Of a stretch of DNA of 64,000 bases, positions 1 to 11,633 are shown one piece after another (the stretch's first letter is position 1; the number at the start of each line of letters is the position of its first letter). The DNA comes from Azospirillum brasilense. GTDB lineage: Bacteria; Pseudomonadota; Alphaproteobacteria; Azospirillales; Azospirillaceae. The notes below the pieces were generated by a model that ran no database searches, was not told the origin of the DNA, and worked only from the letters and a program-made list of their open reading frames with translations. The position numbers and the translations under genes are program-made. The DNA is taken from contig NZ_VITI01000017.1 of assembly GCF_007827795.1 (NCBI RefSeq), positions 41,226-105,225 of the forward strand, read 5' to 3'.

Positions 1-398
1 AGCTCGTCCGCCTTGGCCTTAACATAGCTGTATTCGAAGGCCGACTCCTCGGCGTCCACCTGCCCGATGATGTCGTCCAGGAGGGTGGCCAGCCGGCGGT
101 GCTGCGCCCGGTGCTCCTCCAGATGCGGGTAGCGCATCGAGGCCTGGACCCGCTCTTCCCGCAGGAAATGGCGGACCGAGACGCGGCGCAGCTCGCTCAG
201 CAGAGCCAGCGCCGGCTTGCGCCCGGCTTCCTCGCCCGGCAGGGCGACGAAGCGGCGGATCAACTCGTGCTGCATCCGGTGGTCGGCGTCCAGCCCGCCG
301 TTGTCGAGCACCATCCGCGCGCTGCGCCAGTCGCTTCGCCCGTCGCCGCCCCGCCCGTCGCCCCGATGCGTGTCTTCCCGGTGCGCGTCCATCGTCAT
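1..398 (-). CDS. Hemerythrin-domain protein, C-terminus outside window
   Basis: This is a partial gene that runs off the left edge; the first 132 residues are visible. The order of potential iron ligands fits the bacterial hemerythrin family: an early His in ADHRMQH, then His and Glu in RHFLREE, then two His in YPHLEEHRAQH. Such proteins hold a non-haem di-iron centre that binds oxygen and act in oxygen or redox sensing, storage or delivery. The ATG is preceded by a purine-rich GGAGAGGGAGA site. About 45 residues rich in Asp, Arg and Gly precede the first ligand. Whether the missing part only completes the last helix or adds another domain cannot be seen. Confidence 0.72.
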   Translation of the reverse strand, partial: MTMDAHREDTHRGDGRGGDGRSDWRSARMVLDNGGLDADHRMQHELIRRFVALPGEEAGRKPALALLSELRRVSVRHFLREERVQASMRYPHLEEHRAQHRRLATLLDDIIGQVDAEESAFEYSYVKAKADE

Positions 399-516
399 GC
401 CGGCGTCTCCCTCTCCGGAATGCCCTCACCCCTGAGAATCAATCTTACCCGAAATGGGTCGTATCGCAATCAGTCAGAGGTAAGAACAAATTTCGGGTGG
501 GTACTTTCTGTCGTGC

Positions 517-1284
517 TCAGCCCTGAAGGACGATGGCCGACAGGCCGCGCCCATAGTCCTTTTCGCCGCGCAGGCAGGACCGACGGTAGCTGAAGAAGCG
601 ATCCTCCTCGACCACCGTGTCGTTGGGGCAGCGCTGGATGATCTCCACCCCGGTGTCTCCCAGGCGGCGGGTGATGTAGCCGGCCAGATCGAACAGGAAA
701 TGATCCGGGCGGCGGGCCGGCGCGAAATAGTCGCGGTTGCGCGGGTCCTCATCCAGGAAGGAGGCGGGGAATTCCGGCCCGACTTCGTAGGAGCGCTGGG
801 CGATGCAGGGGCCGATGGCGGCGACGATGCGGTTGCGCTTGGCGCCCAGCTCCTCCATCCGCGCGATGGTCGCTTCCAGCACGCCGCCCTTGGCGCCCTT
901 CCAGCCGGCGTGGGCGGCGCCGATGACGCGCGCCTTCTCGTCGGCGAACAGCACCGGGGCGCAGTCGGCGGTCAGGATGCCCAGCGCGATGCCCGGACGG
1001 TCGGTCGCCATGGCGTCGGCGTGGGGCGCCTGATCGGGCGCCCAGGGCTCGGTCACGGCGACGCAGGTCGGGCTGTGCACCTGATAGCAGGTGACGAGAC
1101 GCTCCGGCGGAACGTCCATGCGGGCCGCGGCGCGCGCGCGGTTCTCCGCCACGGCGGCGGGCGCGTCCCCGGACCCGAAGCCGACGTTCAGCGAGGCGTA
1201 CAGCCCCGTCGACACGCCGCCGGTGCGGGTGAAGAAGGCGTGTCGGATGTGGGTGATGTCGTTCAGCGCGCCAAGCGTAATCAC
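517..1284 (-). CDS. pgeF: Peptidoglycan editing factor PgeF (YfiH/laccase-domain family)
   Basis: The 255-residue protein matches the multicopper-polyphenol-oxidase-like YfiH fold. Members hydrolyse or phosphorolyse purine nucleosides, and in E. coli PgeF clears mis-incorporated amino acids from UDP-MurNAc precursors. The family's metal ligands are visible as His70 in CYQVHS, Cys108 in LTADCAPV and His125 in GAAHAGWKG, followed by IGPCI. A GTG start was chosen because no ATG lies in frame before the conserved N-terminus and an AAGGGACGG site precedes the GTG. It lies 47 bp after the methyltransferase gene on the same strand, so the two probably share a transcript with lgt. Family assignment is firm; the physiological substrate is inferred. 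Confidence 0.9.
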   Translation of the reverse strand: MITLGALNDITHIRHAFFTRTGGVSTGLYASLNVGFGSGDAPAAVAENRARAAARMDVPPERLVTCYQVHSPTCVAVTEPWAPDQAPHADAMATDRPGIALGILTADCAPVLFADEKARVIGAAHAGWKGAKGGVLEATIARMEELGAKRNRIVAAIGPCIAQRSYEVGPEFPASFLDEDPRNRDYFAPARRPDHFLFDLAGYITRRLGDTGVEIIQRCPNDTVVEEDRFFSYRRSCLRGEKDYGRGLSAIVLQG

Positions 1285-1331
1285 GAACCCGTCCCTTTGC
1301 TGTCGCGGTCTCTTGTTTGGGATGCCAGTGT

Positions 1332-2459
1332 CTAGGATGCCAATTCCGGGCTTTCGAAGCCCGCCGGAGGCCCTAGGCCGGGGGAGGCGAGGGCCAACAC
1401 CTTGAAGAGGGTGCCCATTTGGTTGGGCGCGATCAAGCGGGCCAATGCGGAATCGATGTCCGCGGCCTGCGTCGCCGTGGCGCTGCGCTTCAGCGCGGCG
1501 GCGCGCGGCTGGATGCCCAGCCGGACCAGCCAGTCGCCCTGATCCACCGGGCCGAAGCTCTCCGCCCCCCCCTCGCGCGCCGCCGCGGCGATGGCGGCGA
1601 AATCCACATGGGCGGTCAGGTCGGCCTCGCCCGGCGCGTCCAGCACCGGGGCGTAGGCGTGGCGGCGCAGCGCCTGGAGCGTGTCGCCGACCACCGGCCC
1701 GCCGCGGTAGCCGTAGTCGATCACCAGGGCCGCGCCGGGGTGGGCGGCCAGACGCTCCCCGATCAGCCGGGCGACCGCCTGGGACGCCGGGGAGACCTCG
1801 ACCACGCTGCCTTCCGGCGCGTCGCGCAGGGCCGGCGGGATCAGCCGGGCGCCGGCGCTGCCGAAGGCCTCCAGGACGAAGCGGAAGCGGGGCGTGTCGG
1901 CGGGTGTGGCGGGGTCGAGGTCGACCAGCCGCTCGAACCAGCCGTGGTTGGTCTTCTGGACCTGACGGATGGGCAGGGCGTCGAAGAACTCGTTGGCAAG
2001 GATCAGGGTCGGGCCTTCGGGGACATCCTCCAGCCGGTCGTGCCAAGCGACCGGAAGGCCGGCCAGGGTTTCCTTCTGGCGGGCGCGCAGCGTCGGGCTG
2101 GTCTCGACCAGATGGACCCGGGCGGCCTCGCGGAAGGCGGGGACCAGCGCGGCGGCGCGCAGGGCATCCTGCATCAGCGTGCCGCGGCCTGGCCCCAGCT
2201 CCACCAGATGGAAGGGGGCGGGGCCGCCGAGCCGCGCCCAGGTATCGACGCACCACAGCCCGGCCAGCTCGCCGAACATCTGGCTGATTTCCGGGGCGGT
2301 GGTGAAGTCGCCGGACACGCCGAAGGGGTCCTGGCGCATGTAGTAGCCGAAGCGCGGATGCCCCAGCGCCTCCGCCATGAAGGCGGCGACCGACAGCGGC
2401 CCGTCCATCATGATGCGGCGGGCGAGGTGGTGGGCGAGGCTGTCCGGGGCGTCACTCAT
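1332..2459 (-). CDS. SAM-dependent methyltransferase, MidA/NDUFAF7 (DUF185) family
   Basis: The 375-residue protein has the family hallmarks: GYYMRQDPFG and GDFTTAPEISQMFGE near residues 38-64, and a SAM-binding VELGPGRGT at about 86-94. The eukaryotic relative NDUFAF7 methylates an arginine of the complex I subunit NDUFS2. In bacteria this family is usually next to lgt and pgeF, exactly the order seen here, but its substrate is not established. The ATG at MSDAP was preferred over an upstream in-frame ATG because the latter lies inside lgt. The 17-bp gap after lgt argues for co-transcription. Conserved gene order is general knowledge; a respiratory-complex substrate is inference. Confidence 0.85.
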   Translation of the reverse strand: MSDAPDSLAHHLARRIMMDGPLSVAAFMAEALGHPRFGYYMRQDPFGVSGDFTTAPEISQMFGELAGLWCVDTWARLGGPAPFHLVELGPGRGTLMQDALRAAALVPAFREAARVHLVETSPTLRARQKETLAGLPVAWHDRLEDVPEGPTLILANEFFDALPIRQVQKTNHGWFERLVDLDPATPADTPRFRFVLEAFGSAGARLIPPALRDAPEGSVVEVSPASQAVARLIGERLAAHPGAALVIDYGYRGGPVVGDTLQALRRHAYAPVLDAPGEADLTAHVDFAAIAAAAREGGAESFGPVDQGDWLVRLGIQPRAAALKRSATATQAADIDSALARLIAPNQMGTLFKVLALASPGLGPPAGFESPELAS

Positions 2460-2476
2460 GGCGGAACCTTGCGACC

Positions 2477-3283
2477 TCAGACGGCGGCGGGGCGGCGGCG
2501 GGCCTGGGCGACCAGCCACACACCGAACAGAACCATCGGCACCGACAGAAGTTGTCCCATCGTCGCCCCGGCGTAGAGGAAGCCGAGCTGCGCGTCCGGC
2601 TCGCGGAAGAACTCCGCGATGATGCGCGACAGGCCGTAGCCGATGAAGAAGATGCCCGCCGTCATGCCGGCCCGACCGCGCACGGCCGGCATCCGCACCA
2701 GGATGGCCAGGAGGACGAACAGCACCGCCCCCTCCAGGAAGGCTTCATAGAGCTGGCTGGGGTGCCGCGGCACCTGCAGCGGGTCGCGCGGGAACACCAC
2801 CGCCCAGGACACGTCGGGCGCCGGGCGGCCGTACAGCTCGCCGTTGATGAAGTTGGCGATTCGGCCGAAGAACAGCCCGATGGGGGCCGCCGCGGCGATC
2901 AGGTCGCCGAAGGCCAACGGCGACAGGCCCCGCTTCCAGCAGAACAGCAGGATCGCGCCCAGGACGCCGATCAGCCCGCCGTGGAAGGACATGCCGCCGT
3001 GCCAGACCATCAGCGCGTCGAGCGGATTCTGGAGGTAGAAGGGCAGGTTGTAGAACAGCACGTAGCCGATGCGCCCGCCCAGGATGACGCCGACCACGGC
3101 CCAGGTCAGGAAGTCGTCGTAATCCTCCGCCGAGGGATGGCCCGGCGTGCTGCGGGCCAGCGCCAGGCAGTAGCGCCAGCCGAGCACGAAGCCCGCGAGA
3201 TAGGCCAGCGCGTACCAGCGGATGACGATCGGCCCGAGTTCGAACGCCACGGGATCGATGGCGGGAAAGGCGATGGCGAGCAT
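2477..3283 (-). CDS. lgt: Prolipoprotein diacylglyceryl transferase
   Basis: Lgt transfers diacylglycerol from phosphatidylglycerol to the lipobox cysteine of prolipoproteins in the inner membrane. The 268-residue length is normal. The essential HGG (His101) and the Lgt signature around Arg141 (RIANFINGELYG) are both present, as are about seven hydrophobic segments. It heads a tight minus-strand group with the methyltransferase and pgeF genes downstream. The upstream gene hldD ends 70 bp away, and the short gap shows no clear terminator. Nothing unusual is seen. Confidence 0.95.
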   Translation of the reverse strand: MLAIAFPAIDPVAFELGPIVIRWYALAYLAGFVLGWRYCLALARSTPGHPSAEDYDDFLTWAVVGVILGGRIGYVLFYNLPFYLQNPLDALMVWHGGMSFHGGLIGVLGAILLFCWKRGLSPLAFGDLIAAAAPIGLFFGRIANFINGELYGRPAPDVSWAVVFPRDPLQVPRHPSQLYEAFLEGAVLFVLLAILVRMPAVRGRAGMTAGIFFIGYGLSRIIAEFFREPDAQLGFLYAGATMGQLLSVPMVLFGVWLVAQARRRPAAV

Positions 3284-3353
3284 GCGCGGCGGGAGCCTTG
3301 TGTTGTTTGGGCTGTTGTCTGGGCGTTTCCCCGGTCGGGGAGAGGCGGGACCG

Positions 3354-4340
3354 TCAGCGGTAGGGGTCGGGCTGCGACAGGAAATCCTGGACGTAGCGGC
3401 GCACGCCCTCCTCCAGCTCGGTGAAGGGCTGGTCGAACCCGGCGGCGCGCAGGCGTTCGGTGCGCGCCTCGGTGAAATACTGATACTTGCCCTGAAGCTC
3501 GGCCGGCATGTCGAAATACTCGACCCGCGGCTCCAGCCCCAGCGCGGCGAAGGTGGCGAGCGCCAGATCCTTGAAGCTGCGCGCCTTGCCGGTGCCGACG
3601 TTGAACAGCCCGCTGACCTGCGGGTTGTCGTAGAGCCAGAGCATCACGGCCACGCAGTCGTCCACATGGATGAAGTCGCGGAGCTGCCCGCCGTCCTCGA
3701 ACTCCGGACGGTGCGACTTGAACAGGCGCGCCGGCTCCCCGGCCTTGAGCTTGGGGTGCAGCTTGGCGACGACGCTCATCATGTCGTCCTTGTGCCGCTC
3801 GTTCGGGCCGTAGACGTTGAAGAACTTCAGGCCCGCCCATTGCGGCGGCAGGATGTCGCCTTCCGTCACCACGCGGGCGACGCGGCGGTCGATCAGATGC
3901 TTGGACCAGCCATAGGCGTTGAGCGGGCGCAGGGCCGCCAGCGCCTCCGGCGACCCGTCGTCGTCGAAGCCGGCGGAGCCGTCGCCGTAGGTCGCGGCGG
4001 AGGAGGCGTAGATCAGCCGCGCCCCCCGCCAGGAGGACCAGCGCCACAGGTCCAGCGTCAGCGCCACGTTGTTGGCGACGATCCGGTCCACGTCGCGCTC
4101 CGTCGTCGCCGAGATGGCGCCGAGGTGGAAGATCACGTCGATCTCGGCGGCGTGCTGGTCGAGGAAGGCGAGCGCGTTCTCCGGCGCGACGAGGGTGGCG
4201 AGTTCCCGCTTGGCGAGATTCTGCCACTTCTCTCCATCGCCGAAGCGGTCGATCACCGCGACGTTGGTGATCCCGCGCGCGGCCAGGGCCGCCACGAGGT
4301 TCGAGCCGATGAAACCGGCCCCACCGGTGACCACGATCAT
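3354..4340 (-). CDS. hldD: ADP-L-glycero-D-manno-heptose 6-epimerase
   Basis: HldD (RfaD) epimerises ADP-D,D-heptose to ADP-L,D-heptose for the lipopolysaccharide inner core. The 328-residue protein is an extended short-chain dehydrogenase: NAD(P)-binding GGAGFIG at residues 6-12, FGDGEKWQNL near 33-42, which is typical of this epimerase, and catalytic Tyr143 and Lys147 in YGWSK. The ASSAATYGDG segment supplies the Ser/Thr side of the triad. It starts 138 bp after the acyl-CoA ligase gene on the same strand. No other heptose or LPS-core gene is adjacent, so the pathway is not clustered here. Confidence 0.93.
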   Translation of the reverse strand: MIVVTGGAGFIGSNLVAALAARGITNVAVIDRFGDGEKWQNLAKRELATLVAPENALAFLDQHAAEIDVIFHLGAISATTERDVDRIVANNVALTLDLWRWSSWRGARLIYASSAATYGDGSAGFDDDGSPEALAALRPLNAYGWSKHLIDRRVARVVTEGDILPPQWAGLKFFNVYGPNERHKDDMMSVVAKLHPKLKAGEPARLFKSHRPEFEDGGQLRDFIHVDDCVAVMLWLYDNPQVSGLFNVGTGKARSFKDLALATFAALGLEPRVEYFDMPAELQGKYQYFTEARTERLRAAGFDQPFTELEEGVRRYVQDFLSQPDPYR

Positions 4341-4478
4341 GCGCTTTTCCTTGCCGCCGGACCGAAAGAAAGGACGAGCGTCCTTATAGGGTCCGGGGGG
4401 CGGGGCTGCAAGGTGGGGTGGGGCGTATGGCCGCCGTGCGACTCCGGAAGAGGCGGCTCCGGAAGATCATGCGGTGCC

Positions 4479-6182
4479 TTACGCGCCCTTCCGCCGCTCC
4501 TCCTCCTCGTCCAGCAGGGCCTTGCGCGACAGCTTGCCGATCATCGTCTTGGGCAACTCGCCGCGGAACTCGATCGCCTTCGGCATCTCGATGGGGGAGA
4601 GCTTGTCCTTGAGGAAGTCGATCAGCTCCTCCCGCGTCAGGGTCTTGCCGTCGTCGACGCGGATGTAGGCCTTCACCGTCTGGCCGCGGTACTCGTCGGG
4701 CAGGCCGGCGACCACGCATTCCGCGACGGCGGGGTGCAGGTAGATCGCCTCCTCCACGTTGCGGGGGTAGACGTTGAAGCCGCTGCACAGGATCATGTCC
4801 TTGATGCGGTCGACGATGTGGGTGTAGCCGTCCTCGTCCATATAGCCGACGTCGCCGGTGTGCAGGCGCCCGTCCACCAGGGTCAGCGCCGTTTCGGACG
4901 GCTTGTTCCAGTAGCCCTTCATCACCTGCGGGCCGCGGATGCACACCTCGCCCTTCTCGCCGACGGGCAGCACGCGGCGCGGCTCCTCCAGGCTGACGAT
5001 CTCGATCAGGGTGCCGGGCAGGGGCAGGCCGATCGAGCCGGCCTTGTTCAGCCCGGTCACCGGATTCGCCGTGGCGACCGGCGAGGATTCGGACAGGCCG
5101 TAGCCCTCCACCAGCACGCAGCCGGTGTTCCGCTCGAACGCCTCCTTGACCTCCACCGGCAGGGGCGCGCCGCCCGACAGGCAGTAGCGGATCGAGGACA
5201 GGTCGTACTTCTCCAAGTGCTTGTGGTGGTTGATCGCGGTGTAGATGGTCGGCACCGCCGGGAACAGCGTCGGCTTCTTGGCGTGGATGGTCTCCATCAC
5301 CTGATCCAGCTCGAAGCGGGGGAGCATGACGATCTCCGCCCCGATGCGGATGCTGAAATTCATCACCACCGTCATGGCGAAGACGTGGAAGAAGGGCAGC
5401 ACGCCCAGCATCCGCTCCTCCCCCTGCCGCGCGCCGACGAACCACAGGCTGCACTGCTCGGTGTTGGCGTAGAGGTTGGCGTGGGTCAGCATCGCGCCCT
5501 TGGGCACACCGGTGGTGCCGCCGGTGTATTGCAGGACCGCCACGTCCTCCGCGGGGTCGATGGCGACCGGCTTCGGCGCGCCGTCGTTGGCGACGAGCCG
5601 GCGGAAGGACAGGTGGCGGTCGTCGGCGGGGATGCGCGCGACCTCCGCCCGCTTCGCGATGGGAAACAGCCAGTTCTTGGGGAAGGGCAGGATGTCGGCC
5701 ATCGGGCAGATCACCAGCCGCTTCAGCCCCGATTCGGCGAGCATCCGCGCCATCTTGCCGTAGAGCACCGTGAGGTCGAGCGTGACCATCAGCTCGACGC
5801 CGCTGTCGGTGATCTGGTGGTACAGCTCCCGCTCGGCGTAGAGAGGGTTGAAGTTCACCACCGTCCCGCCGGCCTTCAGGATCGCGAAATAGCAGATCAC
5901 GAAATAGGGCGTGTTGGGCAGGAACAGCCCGACGCGCACGCCCTTGCCGACGCCGATCGCCTGGAAGCCGCGGGCGGCGCGGTCCACCATCCGCGCCACC
6001 TCCGCGTAGGTCGAGCGCTTGCCCATGAAGTCCAGGAAGGGACGTTCCGCGAAACGGGCCGCCGCATCCTCCAGCAGCGCGGTCAGCGGTTTCACCGGAA
6101 TCGGCGCGTTCCAGTCCACGTCGGGCGGGTAGCCCAGGGTCCAGCTCTGGTCCGGCAGTCTGCGGGCAGCATCCCCCATCAT
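4479..6182 (-). CDS. Long-chain fatty acid-CoA ligase (FadD-like)
   Basis: This 567-residue adenylate-forming enzyme should activate fatty acids to acyl-CoA through an acyl-AMP intermediate. The AMP-binding P-loop YTGGTTGVPKG lies at about residues 219-229, followed by VEGYGLSESSP, the TGDVGYMDEDGY aspartate motif and a C-terminal PKTMIGKLSRK lysine motif. Length and motifs fit FadD, but medium-chain specificity cannot be excluded. Two adjacent ATG codons follow a strong AGGGAGGGAAGAGG site; the first of the pair is used here and a longer in-frame ATG is rejected. It is divergent from the cold-shock gene, with a shared 284-bp upstream region. Confidence 0.9.
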   Translation of the reverse strand: MMGDAARRLPDQSWTLGYPPDVDWNAPIPVKPLTALLEDAAARFAERPFLDFMGKRSTYAEVARMVDRAARGFQAIGVGKGVRVGLFLPNTPYFVICYFAILKAGGTVVNFNPLYAERELYHQITDSGVELMVTLDLTVLYGKMARMLAESGLKRLVICPMADILPFPKNWLFPIAKRAEVARIPADDRHLSFRRLVANDGAPKPVAIDPAEDVAVLQYTGGTTGVPKGAMLTHANLYANTEQCSLWFVGARQGEERMLGVLPFFHVFAMTVVMNFSIRIGAEIVMLPRFELDQVMETIHAKKPTLFPAVPTIYTAINHHKHLEKYDLSSIRYCLSGGAPLPVEVKEAFERNTGCVLVEGYGLSESSPVATANPVTGLNKAGSIGLPLPGTLIEIVSLEEPRRVLPVGEKGEVCIRGPQVMKGYWNKPSETALTLVDGRLHTGDVGYMDEDGYTHIVDRIKDMILCSGFNVYPRNVEEAIYLHPAVAECVVAGLPDEYRGQTVKAYIRVDDGKTLTREELIDFLKDKLSPIEMPKAIEFRGELPKTMIGKLSRKALLDEEEERRKGA

Positions 6183-6466
6183 CCTCTTCCCTCCCTTGTT
6201 CGGCTCTTGTTCGGCCCCGGTGCCCATTCAGGCTTGTGGAGGGGGCCTTTGGCGCATTGTAGCCCTTTTTGTAACCCGTCATCCGGAGAAATGGTCCCTG
6301 TGACGGGGCCGCCGCCAGACGCAAAGGGCGGGTGTGAAGAAAAAATTACGCTGGAACCCCTATTTTCTGTATGGCTAAATTCATGCTTGGCGGATGATCC
6401 GGCGATGCCGGGTGGCGCCGAACCCGATTCACCGCGCCTGGCGCCTCGACCGAAAGGTTCGGACTC

Positions 6467-7015
6467 GTGTCTACAGCCGACGTGTCTACAGCCGATTCGC
6501 AATCCAGCGGCGTCCTGGACGCTCCTTTTGCGGGCGAGGGAGTCCAGGTCCGGGTGCTGGTGAAATGGTTCGATCCGGTCAAGGGCTTCGGCTTCGCGAC
6601 GCCGCAGGACGGCACGGCCGACGCCTTCCTGCACATTTCCGTTCTGAACCGGGCCGGTCTGCACGAGGTGGACGCGGGGGCGGAGCTTCTGTGCCGGGTG
6701 GTTCCGGGTGGCAAAGGGCCGCAGGTGGCCGACGTCCTGGAGGTGCTGAGCTCCGGCACGCCCGCCGAAAGCCGCAACGTGCGCCGCGATCCGGCGTCCG
6801 GTCCCGAGGAGGAGCTGACGGGCACCGTGAAGTGGTTCAAGCCGGAGCAGGGATTCGGATTCGTCACGGCGGACGACGGGGGCAAGGATGTCTTCGTCCA
6901 CAAGAGTGTCCTGCGCCGCTGCAACCTGACCGGACTGGAGTCGGGCCAGCGGGTGCTGCTGCGGGCGCGCGCCGCGCCGAAGGGGCGGGAGGCGTCCTGG
7001 ATCGTGCCGCTGTGA
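6467..7015 (+). CDS. Tandem cold-shock-domain protein
   Basis: The 182-residue protein carries two cold-shock domains, roughly residues 27-95 and 116-182, joined by a charged linker. Each has RNP1-like (KGFGFATP and QGFGFVTA) and RNP2-like (AFLHISVL and VFVHKSVL) aromatic patches that bind single-stranded RNA or DNA. Two-domain cold-shock proteins are common in alphaproteobacteria, where they may act as RNA chaperones or antiterminators. The gene has no ATG; GTG at 6467 follows GAAAGG with good spacing. A near-identical 15-base unit at the very start duplicates this GTG at 6482, so the exact N-terminus is uncertain by five residues. Confidence 0.88.
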   Translation: MSTADVSTADSQSSGVLDAPFAGEGVQVRVLVKWFDPVKGFGFATPQDGTADAFLHISVLNRAGLHEVDAGAELLCRVVPGGKGPQVADVLEVLSSGTPAESRNVRRDPASGPEEELTGTVKWFKPEQGFGFVTADDGGKDVFVHKSVLRRCNLTGLESGQRVLLRARAAPKGREASWIVPL

Positions 7016-7125
7016 CGCGGTTGCCGGTCGTTGGAGTGATGGCGGGACACACGAACTTGTTGAATTTTCCTTAAGTGCCACGGGTTACCATCATCGACGT
7101 TTCTGCCCTTTCCAGGCTGACGGTG

Positions 7126-7788
7126 ATGCCTCTGTCCGGACCGCTTCACTTCCAATCCTCCGCCGGAATCGAGCACCGCGGTGCGGACGGCGACGGACCG
7201 CGCGCGGACGGCAGCTATCTGGACCACGAGTTCGGAGCCTATGTGGTGCCGGTCGTGCTGGGCCATCACCGGATCTCCGGTCGCGACGACGACATGCTGG
7301 TGACCACGCTCGGCTCCTGCGTCGCCGCCTGCATCAACGATCCGGTGGCCCGGATCGGCGGCATGAACCATTTTCTGCTGCCCGGCTCCCCGTCCGGCGG
7401 CGAGGGGTATGGGGTGGCGACCCGCTACGGCAGCGTGGCGATGGAGCGGCTGATCAACGACCTGCTGGCGCGTGGCGCGCGGCGCGAGCGGATGGAGGTC
7501 AAGCTGTTCGGGGCGGCCCGCGTCATCGACACCAGCCTGGACGTCGGCGCCGCCAACGCCGCCTTCGCGGTGGATTATGTGCGGCGGGAGGGGCTGGGGC
7601 TGGCCGTTCAGGATCTGGGCGGGGACAAGGGGCGGCGCGTCCATTTCTTCCCGGCCACCGGGCGGGCCTTCCGCCGCCTGCTGCGCCCCGAAGCGGAGCG
7701 GGAGACGGTGCATCAGGAGATGGACTATCTCCAGGCGCTGCGGCTTGCCCCCCTGGAGGGCGAGGTGGAGCTGTTCGAGCGGCGCTGA
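7126..7788 (+). CDS. cheD: Chemoreceptor glutamine deamidase CheD
   Basis: CheD deamidates glutamines of methyl-accepting chemotaxis proteins and in some bacteria cooperates with CheC. The conserved core is clear: TTLGSCVAACI containing the nucleophilic Cys65, then GGMNHFLLP with catalytic His82. It has about 38 variable N-terminal residues and a C-terminal extension beyond the usual 160-residue core, 220 residues in all. The ATG at 7126 has a weak AGG at suitable spacing; a GTG at 7075 in the same frame would add 17 residues but has no recognisable ribosome site. No other chemotaxis gene is in the window, so this is an orphan cheD. Confidence 0.88.
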   Translation: MPLSGPLHFQSSAGIEHRGADGDGPRADGSYLDHEFGAYVVPVVLGHHRISGRDDDMLVTTLGSCVAACINDPVARIGGMNHFLLPGSPSGGEGYGVATRYGSVAMERLINDLLARGARRERMEVKLFGAARVIDTSLDVGAANAAFAVDYVRREGLGLAVQDLGGDKGRRVHFFPATGRAFRRLLRPEAERETVHQEMDYLQALRLAPLEGEVELFERR

Positions 7789-7794
7789 CGGAAA

Positions 7795-8877
7795 TTACTC
7801 GCGCAGGATTTCCGCGGCCTCCACGGTCATCCACTCCGCCTGGTCGTTGTCCTCGCCATCGGTGAAGAGGGCGACGGTCACCGGCTCCTCCCCCGACTTG
7901 CGGGCGGGGAAGTGATAGGCGCAGGCCGACCCGCCCGGCCCGCCGCCGGTGTGTCCCCAATAGGGTCCGGCCTGCCCGTCGCGCTCCACCATCAGGCCGA
8001 GGCCGTAGCCCGGTTCCACCCACGGGCGCCCGCGCATCGTCCCCGGCACCGGAAAGGACTCCTGCATGCGCGCCGCCAGGGTGCCGGGCAGCAAACCGTC
8101 CGCGAACAGCGCGTGGAAAAGGCCGGCGATGTCCGCCGCCGTCGCGGCCACCACGCCGTGGGCCACCCAGCCGGGGTGGTAGAGGGCGGACACGTCGGCG
8201 GGCGGACCGTCCTTGCCGCCGAGATAGGGGCTGGGGCCGGTCCACAGGCCGGACAGGTCGCCGCGCTCCGTCGGCACCGACCAACCGGTCAGGCCCAGCG
8301 GGGCGAACAGCTCGCGGTCGAGGGCCTGGGCGAAGGGCAGGCCTGAGGCCCGCTCCAGCACCCGTTTCGCCAGCAGATAGCCGATGTTGGAATAGGAGAA
8401 TTCCCGCCCCGGCGGGGCGAACAGGTCGGCGGCGCGGCAGCGCTCCAGGAAGCCGTCCTCGCTCCATGGCTCCTCGCCCGCCCGCACGGCGGCGTGGTAG
8501 GCGGGGCTGCCGCCGTAATTGCGCAGCCCGGCGCGGTGGGCCAGAAGCTGGGCCAGGGTGATCCGGTCGGCCGCCGCGAAGTCCGGCAACCAGCGGTCCA
8601 GCGGAGCGTCGAGGTCGATCCGGCCCTGTCCGCACAGGCGCAGCAGGGCGGCGGCGGTCAGGGTCTTGGTGATGCTGTAGACGAGGAAGCGTGCGGTGAC
8701 CGGCGGAGGCGCCGCGCCGCCGCGGGCGAGGCCGGCGGTCCAGGAGCGCGGACCCGAACGGACCGCCACCGCCGCGGCGCGGGCCGCGGCGGGGCCGTCG
8801 CCCTCGTCGAGACAGGCGACGAGGCGGTCGGTCAACAGGTCGATGTGCCGGGTCGGAAGGGCGGCGTCAGTGTCCAC
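7795..8877 (-). CDS. Beta-lactamase family serine hydrolase
   Basis: The 360-residue protein has the class C/penicillin-binding fold motifs: Ser68-Ile-Thr-Lys71 in YSITK, Tyr162-Ser-Asn in FSYSNIGY and His309-Thr-Gly-Gly. These support a serine-acylating esterase, peptidase or amidase. Real beta-lactamase activity is unlikely given this broad family. No signal peptide is evident, so it probably acts in the cytoplasm. The GTG start was chosen because a GAGGGA site precedes it; a TTG further upstream would begin inside the terminator of the preceding gene. It converges with cheD, only 6 bp apart. Confidence 0.85.
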   Translation of the reverse strand: MDTDAALPTRHIDLLTDRLVACLDEGDGPAAARAAAVAVRSGPRSWTAGLARGGAAPPPVTARFLVYSITKTLTAAALLRLCGQGRIDLDAPLDRWLPDFAAADRITLAQLLAHRAGLRNYGGSPAYHAAVRAGEEPWSEDGFLERCRAADLFAPPGREFSYSNIGYLLAKRVLERASGLPFAQALDRELFAPLGLTGWSVPTERGDLSGLWTGPSPYLGGKDGPPADVSALYHPGWVAHGVVAATAADIAGLFHALFADGLLPGTLAARMQESFPVPGTMRGRPWVEPGYGLGLMVERDGQAGPYWGHTGGGPGGSACAYHFPARKSGEEPVTVALFTDGEDNDQAEWMTVEAAEILRE

Positions 8878-8890
8878 GGAACCATCCCTC

Positions 8891-8923
8891 AAAAAACGAA
8901 GGCCCCCAGAGTGGGGGCCTTCG
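8891..8923 (-). terminator. Rho-independent terminator of the pyruvate phosphate dikinase gene
   Basis: On the minus strand an 11-bp perfect stem (CGAAGGCCCCC, 5-base loop, complement) is followed by six T residues. It sits 17 bp after the dikinase stop codon. The T tract runs to within 14 bases of the start of the following serine hydrolase gene. Confidence 0.93.
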
Positions 8924-8939
8924 CGTCGTCGGGTACCGG

Positions 8940-11633
<2,694 letters not shown>

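Noticed and set aside
3222..6563. 1113-codon open frame on the plus strand
   Set aside because: It lies opposite lgt, hldD and the acyl-CoA ligase gene, has low-complexity Arg/Val/Gly/His content and no family features. It results from high-GC codon bias.
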